Shown in pieces: positions 8,407 through 15,999 of a stretch of 22,051 nt of DNA. How positions within the stretch are numbered: the first letter of the stretch is position 1; every line of letters starts with the position of its first letter. Below the pieces are notes generated by a model. It saw only the letters and a list, made by a program, of their open reading frames with translations, did not search any database and was not told the origin of the DNA. A program made the position numbers and the translations under genes. The stretch is from Chromera velia (lineage: Eukaryota; Sar; Chromeraceae). The stretch covers positions 1-22,051 of the forward strand of contig JAHBMJ010002159.1 of assembly GCA_018398765.1 (NCBI GenBank), read 5' to 3'.

Positions 8407-8824
8407 GACAATCAGCGCAGTCAGTCACTGGACAGACGTATTGATCCTTGGGTACTATATACGTCGGCAGGTGTTGATAATAGGTGGATATTACTCTCTC
8501 TTGGGGTGTAGTGTCCAGGGCAAGGGCTTGAATGATCTGTTTGGACAGGCGATTGTGGGCTTTGAACAAGTAAGCGTACTGGTTTAGCACGAAAATATCA
8601 AATCCTTCTGTGCTTTGAGCGAAAGCGCTGTTTTTCGCTAAGGTCCTTTCTATAATCACTCGTACTTTCTCTCTCTGGTCCTGTATCAAATAGTCCCTTG
8701 AGCATCGGTACAGTACTGCGTCGGACACTGGGGTTGTTTTCCGTTCCTCAATCTTGCCTACAGGTTTGACTACTGCTTCTTTTGAAGGGAATCTTCTGCA
8801 GGTGTTTTTAAATTCCGGCAGCAC
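8282..8824 (-). pseudogene. N-terminal gag-region ORF
   Basis: About 180 codons are open in a frame different from the gag core, ending at 8282. The apparent start at 8824 is GTG and the frame is open back to TGA 8867-8869, so the true start is unknown. The middle is helical (QREKVRVIIERTLAKNSAF, FVLNQYAYLFKAHNRLSKQ). A CPVTDCADCRAKEA segment has three closely spaced Cys. The end is Ser/Glu/Lys-rich. It overlaps the basic tract of the gag core by about 125 bp, so a frameshift or a separate ORF is possible. No family recognised. Confidence 0.5.
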
Positions 8825-9140
8825 TTCGTGGTAAAGTCCGTTTTTGCTCTTGGTTTCCTCTTCTGTTCAAGTCCAGTGTGTCCGACTCTGGGTTGCTTTG
8901 AGATTCCTGCAGCACTTTATGGTCAGGTCTGTGTTTGTCTCTGGTTCTCTTCCTGTTCAAGTCCGACTTGTCCGACTCTGCGTTGCTTGAGATTCCTGCA
9001 GCACTTCGTGGTCTGGTCTCAGACTGTGCTTGTCTCTGGTTCTCTTCCTGTTTAAGTTTGACTTGTCCGACTCTGGGTTGCTTGAGATTCCTACAGCACT
9101 TCGTGGTCTAGTCTGTGCTTGTCTTGGTTGTCTGACTCCA
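8818..9140. repeat. 89-bp tandem repeat, about 3.5 copies
   Basis: Units begin at 8818, 8909, 8998 and 9093, each starting gcagcacttcgtgg (first base a in the last) and containing ctggttctcttcctgtt and tccgactctgggttgctt. The third copy carries an extra cagact. The array sits exactly at the 5' end of the gag-region ORF, in what would be the leader of the element on the minus strand. Confidence 0.85.
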
Positions 9141-9345
9141 GATCAGAAGGGTCGACTCTCGCAGGGGCATCACCACGTGTTCCGTAATGGTTCTACTCGT
9201 CGACTTTTTGTCGACCGGGCAGAGCAAAATCTTGGACAGGAGGGCAGAGTCCAGTTCAAATCGGTATTCACTGATGCAGGTATTGATAAATTGCACAGTA
9301 TTTGAAGGTTTGTGATGCAGAGTTCATTGATCAGTCAAAGTCACC
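9141..9345. other. gene-free stretch
   Basis: Small ORFs on both strands but nothing recognisable. A 5' LTR of the retroelement would be expected here or further right, but nothing matches the sequence left of position 450. Confidence 0.3.
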
Positions 9346-9391
9346 TAAGTTCCGAGAGTTCTTCTAGTTAAGTTCCGAGAGTTCCTCTAGT
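9346..9391. repeat. 23-bp tandem duplication
   Basis: The unit taagttccgagagttcttct plus agt (9346-9368) is repeated at 9369-9391 with a single t-to-c difference. Confidence 0.85.
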
Positions 9392-9556
9392 TGATTTCAA
9401 CTGTTAAAGACCTGAATGAACGAGTTACGGAATTTTTTGACAGTCGATTCAATCACTCTCCGGAATCTGTCACTGAGGTGCTACCAAACTTTTTGTCCGA
9501 GTTTTGGTTTTTTATATGTGCAGAAAATTCCGCATGTCACTAAATCTGCATGTGTT

Positions 9557-9680
9557 GGAATTTTCCGCCGGTCGGAATTCTCCGCAAGTCGTAATTTTCC
9601 GTAAGTCGGAATTTTCCACAAATATCGGAATTTTCCGCAAGTGTGAAATTTTTCGCAAGTGTCGGAAAATTTCGCAAGTG
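9557..9680. repeat. minisatellite of 17-19 bp units, seven copies
   Basis: The unit is ggaattttccgcaagtc with variation. Starts are at 9557, 9574, 9591, 9608, 9627, 9645 and 9664. The unit core ggaattttcc is nearly self-complementary, so each unit is itself a small imperfect palindrome. Units differ in length, so it is unlikely to be coding. Confidence 0.85.
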
Positions 9681-9718
9681 TTGTATAAATCTGTTAAAGT
9701 GTTGCACATATGTGTTGC

Positions 9719-9804
9719 AGTGTTGTATTAGTGTTGCATGAGTGTTACATTAGTACGTGTTGCATGAGTATATACAAGTGTTGTATTAGTGTTGCATGAG
9801 TGTT
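9719..9804. repeat. 28-bp exact direct repeat spaced 58 bp apart
   Basis: Bases 9719-9746 and 9777-9804 are identical, starting agtgttgtattagtgttgca. The whole neighbourhood (9690-9840) is built from gtgttg(c/t)at words. Confidence 0.85.
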
Positions 9805-10217
9805 GCACTAATTCAACTTAGGATGTTGCACTTGCTGCATATTGCATCTGGTTGTATTTAATTATTATTTAATTTAATTGTATATTATATTATATTGTAA
9901 TATATTCTGATTTATTCTGTTTTTAAAGAAATTAGTGTCTAATTTAAATTACAAGAAATTAATTTAACTGATGATCCCTCCTGTGCAAGATTATACATAG
10001 TGTCTTTCTATCTATTTTTTCTTAAAAGTTTTAAAATCATTCTAAAAAATTATTTCTGTTTATTTTTAATACTTTACTTTTCCTCTAGTCTTTCCTTGAA
10101 CGTGACAATTGGCTCTCTTCTGCCTTTTTGTCTGCCCGTTTGTATTCCATGCTACACTCTATCATTTTTTTTTATGTGGCCACTGGGCATGCCATCACCA
10201 TGGTAGTTCTCGTCTTC
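9805..10217. other. AT-rich gene-free stretch
   Basis: Long runs of A and T with repeated attat and aattaa words and no ORF resembling a protein. It separates the repeats on the left from the octapeptide-repeat ORF. Confidence 0.5.
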
Positions 10218-10517
10218 CTATTTGTCTGCCTCTGCCTCTGCCACATAGTCTTCCGTGTCTGCCTTAATGTCTGCCCTTTTGTCGGCCACTAAATCTGCCT
10301 CGCGCTTGGTTAGGTCCTCTGTCAGATCTTCTGTTACATTGTCTGTTAGGCCCTCTACCCAGTTGTCTGTCAGGTGCTCTGCCAGGTTGTCTGCCAAGTC
10401 CTCTGCCAAGTTATCTGCCAGGTCCTCTGCCAAGTTGTCTGCCAGGTCCTCTGCCAAGTTGTCTACCTGGTTCAACCCTGCTTCCCTTTCCTCTTCCGTC
10501 TGTTCTGATACTTCTAA
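10218..10517 (-). CDS. possible acidic octapeptide-repeat ORF (expressed minisatellite?)
   Basis: The minus strand is open for about 100 codons between a TAG near 10518 and the stop at 10218. There is no ATG at its upstream end, so if real it is an exon or fragment. The core is a tandem DNLAEDLA octapeptide (DNLAEDLADNLAEDLA and variants), encoded by a 24-bp minisatellite at about 10339-10470 with five or six units. After the core it stays acidic and alanine-rich (KREADLVADKRADIKAD). The regular Leu/Ala spacing suggests an amphipathic helix. No known family. The opposite strand is also open, as expected of a low-complexity repeat, so coding status is unproven. Confidence 0.3.
   Translation of the reverse strand, partial: LEVSEQTEEEREAGLNQVDNLAEDLADNLAEDLADNLAEDLADNLAEHLTDNWVEGLTDNVTEDLTEDLTKREADLVADKRADIKADTEDYVAEAEADK
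10339..10470. repeat. 24-bp minisatellite
   Basis: Units such as ttgtctgccaggtcctctgc plus caag occur at 10363, 10387, 10411 and 10435, with a diverged unit at 10339 and a partial one at 10459. Each unit is two related 12-mers, so the array began as a shorter repeat. Confidence 0.85.
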
Positions 10518-10810
10518 CTATTCTTTAAGGCCTTCTTCCATTGATTCTTCCATGATTGGACTTAACAATCTTTTTTGTTCAATAAATCTATAGAGGCATG
10601 CACTAGATGTTCCATATTAAAAGGTCATTTCCTTTTTCTTGAGATCTAAATTAAATCCTCATTCATTTTTTTTATTTCTTCTGACTTTACTTCTCTGCCC
10701 CCAGATACTATAGAGGCTTTTAGTAGGCAAGATATACTTGGAAGTTATATCCTGCTACCAAGCCGAATTGGGAGTCCGTAACACATTGAAAACCATATAC
10801 TTTTCAGTTG

Positions 10811-10918
10811 ATAAATAAAAAAAAAAAAATAAAAGATTGGAAACACTCTTTTTTTTCTTTTTTTTTTATTTATGGAGTGCAGAGCCTAGAGAGATTGTGA
10901 CAATCTACCTAGCACTCC
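10811..10918. repeat. A-tract/T-tract inverted repeat followed by a hairpin
   Basis: An A-rich arm (10811-10836) and a T-rich arm (10847-10873) are near reverse complements around the 10-nt loop ttggaaacac. Directly after this, ggagtgc (10874-10880) pairs with gcactcc (10912-10918), enclosing the stem agattgt-g-acaatct (10892-10906). The region could be the joined tails of two inserted retroposons or a foldback relic. Confidence 0.7.
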
Positions 10919-10942
10919 GAGGCTACTGTGTATAGACTCTAC

Positions 10943-10962
10943 ATGCATGCTATAGCATGCAT
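10943..10962. repeat. 20-bp perfect palindrome
   Basis: atgcatgcta is followed directly by its reverse complement tagcatgcat. It lies 24 bases after the preceding hairpin. More tgcatgca words occur at 11120-11150. Confidence 0.9.
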
Positions 10963-10999
10963 ATTCAAACTTAAATCTAGGTTAGCAAATTTTAATAAA

Positions 11000-12114
11000 A
11001 TTAATTAATTTATAGGGTATATAAAACACAAAAAAATTACGAATCAAAACAGTTGTTAGACATTATCTAGGACATTGCGTATTTTGACAAACTGGTACAA
11101 ACACAATGGGACATGCAGTCTAGCATGCAGTCGTGCATGCATGCAGGCATCCTCGTTTTGCAGCGCAGTGTCTGTCAAGGTCTTTGGCCTTCCGCGAAGC
11201 TGCCGGCATGGAACATGCAGCCCAAACCCCACCCCTGTTCCCTTCCGCATGTCCAAGCAGACTGGTCTGACGGTGCAGGGTGCGGGCCAAAGTTAATCTA
11301 GACGTTGAGGATTGAATTCACCTTCTGCCTTCTTTTCTTGCAAGAGGAAGCTTTCCTTGCGGGAGGAGGGTCCTTTTCTTCTCTCTAAATGTTTCCGTTT
11401 CAACTCCATGCAGCTCTTTTGGGAGGGAGGAAAGGAGGAACCAAGCGATCCCCTCCCCCTTTCCTCACGCGAGTAGATGGAGGGAGAGAAGAACAGACAG
11501 ACCATGTGATGGAAGGAAGGAAGAAAGGAATCGAAAGCGGGGACACCCACATAGCTACAGGAGTTACCAACGTTTCTCTTTGCACCGTTCCCCCCCCAGT
11601 TCCGAACGCAGGCACCGAAGAAAAGGAAGAAACAAACCAGAGAGGCAAGACAGAATCAAGGAGCAATGTGTGCAAACAGCCAGATCCTCTGTCCCCAAAC
11701 ACACACGACCAGAGAGGCGTGTACGAGGGAGAAACAGGGAAAGGTTTGGGGTAAGTGCCTTGTTAGGAGAAGGGGAGAGAAACGGGCAGAGAAAGAAGGC
11801 AATCCCTTCCCTTCGCTTCCCTTGTGAGAGAAATGCAGGTATCTCGAATGGAATGGATTTGATGAGAACCTTCACAGCTCTCTCTGTGCTTTCAACTATC
11901 GACTCACTGAGGTGTCCTTATTTTAACTTCCACATAAAGGTTCCATTGCTTTTGTTTGTTTTTGCGTCTTTCTTCCCCCCGCTTCCATTTCTTTTTCTCT
12001 CGTTTCCTTTTTCCAGTCTTACTTCCAGAGCAAGGAGAGGAAAGAGGCAGCCGCCACCAGAAGGACAGAGAGGGAGGCGGTCGACGAAGCAGCCCCCGGG
12101 AAAACAAGAACTTC

Positions 12115-12156
<42 letters not shown>

Positions 12157-13060
12157 CCTCAATGACTCGCTCAAAAAAGCAGACCGATTCCGCTGTCCCC
12201 TAGCGAACACTTCAGTACAGATCGATGCACACACTCACTCAGAGCCCCGAACGGGGGGTGAGTCGAGCAAACAGCTGACGCCACACATTCAATGACTCAA
12301 CAAGAGGAAGGAAGTCACAGCACAAAGCTCTCTCTCTCAGCCTATCATACACTCACTCTCCTATCCCCTTCCCACTCGACCCACCGGGTCCGCAGACATT
12401 CCGGGATCTCCGCTTTCGAGTCCCGCCCCAGTCCGGAAGACTACATACATTTTCCTGCAACACGACAGAAAGAAAGCATCCAGACACAGTCTCTTAGTTC
12501 GTCTGGGATCAGGTGGTCAGCCCCTCACCGTCGCACAATCGGAAAGAATCCTTTCGCTCAAAAAGGAGTACTGCAGGATGCGCAGCGCCGAGCACCAGAC
12601 GAGAGAGAGAAACTGATTCTTCCATTCAGCCCTCCCTGAACAGCCGACCGGATAACAACCGCACCCACCAAACCGGCCCATGTCTGATCGACCCACTAAC
12701 CGACCGACCCTGCAGCTGGTTCGAACTCCGCCATTGAGAGCGGCTCGCCACTTGAAGCCTTGGCGTCATCTGCCGCTTTCTGTCGGAGTGCGATTCTGCA
12801 GCCACCAAAGGACGATACGCAAAAATGATCGCACATTGTTCAGGACAGGGAACGATGGGAACCTGACGGGGCATGGTTTCATCTCTTCCTCCAGAGTTCT
12901 CCCTCCCACTGATGAGAAGATGTGAATCCTTGGGCACATCACAAATGGTCAAATAGAAGGGAGGGAGGGAAGGAAGGAAGAAAATTGGGGACAGACAGAG
13001 CCAGGCATGCGAATGGACGGGCTTGACCGAGACAGAACGTTGAAATGAAAAGACGAGAAT
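11000..13060. other. gene-free intergenic region, purine/pyrimidine-biased
   Basis: Several ORFs of 80-200 codons exist on both strands, but they overlap one another, are rich in Ser, Pro, Arg and Lys from simple-sequence bias, and show no motif, signal peptide or splice-bounded structure I can support. The stretch contains GA-rich patches (11400-11560, 11740-11800) and a CA microsatellite. It lies downstream of the poly(A) signal of the minus-strand gene to its right. Confidence 0.5.
12118..12155. repeat. (CA)19 microsatellite
   Basis: An uninterrupted CA dinucleotide tract of 38 bases. Confidence 0.98.
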
Positions 13061-13067
13061 GAAAGGT

Positions 13068-13073
13068 TTTATT
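13068..13073 (-). promoter_or_regulatory. AATAAA poly(A) signal of the secreted-protein gene
   Basis: AATAAA on the minus strand, 29 bases past the TAG stop (13102-13104) of the four-exon gene. The spacing is right for 3'-end formation and supports the TAG as the true end of the gene. Confidence 0.65.
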
Positions 13074-13101
13074 AAAGACTCCCGAAAGAAGAGACTCGCA
13101 A

Positions 13102-14300
13102 CTACCTGATCCCAAGCAAGCTGACTGACACATATTTTCCTGGTGTGACAGCCGCGACGGAGTCAAACTTCAGTGCTTCCTGTCTTCTCTTGTCTTCTGG
13201 GTATGAATGTGGGTCCTCCACAAACAGCGCAGAGTCGGATCCTTTCCCCTGCAGACACACAAGCAGACAACCAGAAAGGCCAGATAGATGAGGAAAAAAA
13301 AAAGGCCAGCCAAGAGACAGAACAGACCCACCCATTTTCATTCGACGTCAGCGCAAGCAGACAAAAAACATATGAATGCAAGAGCTCCGGAGCGACTCCA
13401 CATCTAGCCATGTGCTCCCAGGAAACAAATTGATACACGCGAAATTTGGGGAGTAAGAGGCGACCTCTCGAAAAAATCTTTCGTACGAAAGCGTCTCCAT
13501 CAAGTACAGACAGACACAGCACATGTTTCTTTCTTTTCTCCGCTCATACGGACAGACAGACAATAAGTTTTGTCCCTTCTCTATTCTCTCTCCTCTCAAC
13601 AGAAGATAGGCCTTTTTTCTTTCTTTTCCCTCTCTACTTCATTTTGTGTACAAAGAAGAAACAAAGGCAGAACAAAAGACAAAATAACTACACGGGGACT
13701 CCGACAACATCGACAGCGGGCCCGAAAAGTGTACTTACGCGCCCCTTGTCTCTGACACCTCACGACAGTATTTGACGTGATCACTGAAGTCACACGCTCC
13801 TTACTGCTTGCCTTGATAGAGAACAAAAGAAGGAAAGAAAGACACACGGCAGACAGGAAGAGAGAAGGGCAGAAACACAGAGAGTACGACTTGACTGACC
13901 ACATAGGCATCTACTGTGGCAAGTTGCGTGCTTTCGATGTCCCCTGCGAAAACGTGGCTCTTGAAGTCGATCTTCGCGTCTGCTGTTGACGCTCTGACGA
14001 TCGCAAGCGCCATCACAGTCTTTGCTGAGGGAACCATGGTGACCTGGTAGGTTCCCTTCAGCTCGGCTGCAATCACTCGCAGACAACAAGCGGGCACGCA
14101 GGCGAGCTTTCGTTCATGATTGATTCAGACTACGATTACTCCCCGCAATTCGTCGCGTGCAATACTGAATGCGCAAGAAAGGCAGTCAAGGATCACCCAT
14201 GCTCGGTATGTTATTCAAGGATGGTGCTCCTCGCAGACGGACGGGGATGGAACACAGCAGCCGAATACCAAACGGGTTTAGGGTTTAGGGCGTGTGTGTG

Positions 14301-14354
<54 letters not shown>

Positions 14355-15115
14355 AGCACGCATGCGCGTACACACTCGCACATGGTCACAGGCGCGCCCT
14401 TCTCTCAGCCATCTCCTCTCCTCTTTGTCGACCACCCCACATTTGCCCTTTCCTACAATGCGTTGTCTCTGTTTGTGCAAGGGAAAATTCGGAAAAGGGG
14501 CGGAAGGCAAGCGAGGAGACAAAAAGCAACAAAAAATGAGACCGAACTGACAGCCAAGTTGGACGTCGATCTTGTCCCCATCCTTCAACGAAGTGCTGTA
14601 GAGGGTGCAGTTGCGGTACATCAGAGGAGACCCCACGTTGACTGGCTGGCTGTTCAGATAGATCAGAACACCGTCAGTGGCAGGGTACAGGTTACACACT
14701 GCCAGTTCCTGCTGACTGTCCCTCACGGCATGTTTGTCAAGGAACGACACGCTAGACGGAACCATTCGAGTCGCTGCCTGGGTTTCCTTTTCGGCATTGC
14801 TCCCTGCACTTGTCAGAGACGCTTGCTTGCTTTCACTATCTGGTGCCAGGATACCCTTGCCGCTTACAGCAGCAGCTGGAGCGGCGGCCTGCAAGAGTGG
14901 AGACGAAAAAGAGGATATGACGGGAGAATGAATATTTTCTTCCACGGGGCAAGTGACAAAAAGTGACAAAAAACAGACTGAGCGCATTCATACACCCATC
15001 AGCGAAAGCGCCAAGAGCAGCAAACGTGGTGCGAGGCGAAAAAGGAGGACGGGAGGCACCTGACCCTTGCAAGCGCCAGGAGACTGGGCAGCAAAACCAA
15101 TAGTAAACTCCTCAT
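13102..15115 (-). CDS. secreted beta-rich protein, DUF4397/AlgF-like (four exons)
   Basis: Exons on the minus strand are 15115-15065, 14888-14552, 14066-13900 and 13248-13102, giving 702 nt and 233 residues. All junctions keep phase. Donors are GTCAGG, GTCAGT and GTCAGT, and all acceptors end in GCAG. Residues 1-17 (MRSLLLVLLPSLLALAR) plus the following Ala-rich segment form a signal peptide, so the product probably enters the secretory pathway. A low-complexity spacer runs to about residue 75. Residues 78-150 (ELAVCNLYPATDGVLIYLNS, QPVNVGSPLMY, LKDGDKIDVQL, GTYQVTMVPS) alternate short beta strands in the way of DUF4397 or AlgF domains. A second strand-rich part ends GKYVSVSLLGIR before TAG. 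The family link is by pattern only. A strong GTAAGT at 13738 in the last intron could mark an alternative exon. The gene lies head to head with the DUF1769-like gene. Confidence 0.6.
14274..14351. repeat. TTTAGGG tract joined to TG/CA palindromic microsatellite
   Basis: This lies inside an intron of the minus-strand gene. gggtttagggtttaggg (14274-14290) is two TTTAGGG units plus a partial one. It is followed by a TG run, cgcg, then a long CA run to 14351. Bases 14292-14317 form a 26-nt perfect palindrome of alternating purine and pyrimidine. Confidence 0.9.
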
Positions 15116-15999
15116 TTTGAACCCAGTGACGCCTCGCGACCTCCTTCCGGCCACTTCACGAGCTGTCTTCCCGGTTGTCAGCCGATGCTGTACAGCCTCT
15201 GACAGCAGAGTTGGTCTGATGCGAACAGGCGACCGGCTCCTCCCCCGCTGCCTCACGTTGCCGGTGAAGTGACGAAAACTGTCAGTCTAAAACCTTCGAG
15301 GTATGTCGTGCTGGTCTCAGTGCGACAGTCCACCCAATTCCTCCTTACTGCGCTTTACTTCTTTTGGCAAAACACTCTTGAAAAAGACCCAACGAAAAAC
15401 ACTCAACAAAGGGGAAGCAGCCAGAAGGAGCGCGGTCCCGATGGTGAGCTATGGTGAGCTCGACTTGTATGCTCATGTTTTTGGAGCCATTTGGAGGCTG
15501 ACTGAAATCATCTGAAATCTGACTGTATCCTTCGCAGCCTGGCGGTGTGAGAGACGCGCATCTGCATGAATTTTCGTGACTTTAATTTGTGTGAAAAATG
15601 CGCCGGGCGGCGCGCACTGGAGGGCCCGGCGCGCCGCCAATGCCCGCCATCGCGCCGCGAATTAATATATAGAGGCGTGGACATTCGTGTGGACCTCATG
15701 CATGACCTTTGAAGTGACCTTTCCGATCCTTCGGATTGAACTCTGGCTCTGTATGACAGTGAAGTAACGCTATGGCTTGCACACCCGTCTCAGTCGACGT
15801 CCTCCTTGAATGAGACACGACTGGTGCGCCTCAATCGAACCTCGATTCGAGGAGCAGCCAGCCATTCGTTACTGTCCGAGAAAGTGGAGACAGGACTCTG
15901 GAGGTCAGACACTCTCACTGTTTTCCCGAGTGACTCCACAGCCATAACTTGTCTGCCACAGAGGCCCTTGTGGAGACTAAAAGAACAGTCTCCTTGACC
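15116..15999. promoter_or_regulatory. spacer between two divergent genes (likely promoters of both)
   Basis: These 884 bp separate the two start codons. No convincing ORF. It contains an exact 10-bp duplication (atggtgagct twice, 15441-15460), a GC-rich hairpin (15606-15638) and a TATA-like attaatatatag just after it (about 15660-15672). Being the only DNA between the two 5' ends, it should hold both promoters, though no specific element can be assigned. Confidence 0.45.
15606..15638. repeat. GC-rich inverted repeat in the divergent spacer
   Basis: ggcggcgcgc (15606-15615) is exactly complementary to gcgcgccgcc (15629-15638) across a 13-nt spacer. The surroundings (15597-15660) are CpG-dense compared with the rest of the window. 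Confidence 0.85.

Larger units (their letters stand above)
450..8824 (-). mobile_element. degenerate Ty3/gypsy chromovirus-like LTR retrotransposon
   Basis: On the minus strand the order is gag, zinc-knuckle remnant, gap with a doubtful protease trace, reverse transcriptase, RNase H, integrase, linker and chromodomain. RT-RNase H before integrase is the Ty3/gypsy order, and a C-terminal chromodomain marks the chromovirus branch. Thirteen in-frame stops (TAG 8116, 7993; TGA 7954; TAA 7831; TAA 4108, 3430, 3355, 2860; TGA 2521; TAA 1314, 1008, 927; TGA 573) and about three frameshifts make this copy non-autonomous. Between gag and RT lies about 2.5 kb of unrelated, hairpin-rich DNA, probably later insertions. 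The outer limits are those of the recognisable coding parts. No LTRs, primer-binding site or target duplication could be identified. Confidence 0.88.

Noticed and set aside
8818-9092. 89-bp array as a CRISPR-like repeat-spacer structure
   Set aside because: The whole unit is repeated, with no unique spacers between short repeats.
11904-12234. Cys/Val and Thr/His repeat ORFs
   Set aside because: They are translations of the CA/TG microsatellite. The same applies at 14290-14350 and 18774-18937.
11389-12952. Protein-coding genes in the 80-200 codon ORFs of this stretch
   Set aside because: Composition follows GA/CT simple-sequence bias, frames overlap on both strands, and there are no motifs or paired splice sites.
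13739-13758. A microexon of the secreted-protein gene before GTAAGT
   Set aside because: Joining 14066-13900 directly to 13248-13102 keeps phase with good sites. The microexon needs a weaker donor and a 20-nt exon. It is kept only as a possible alternative.
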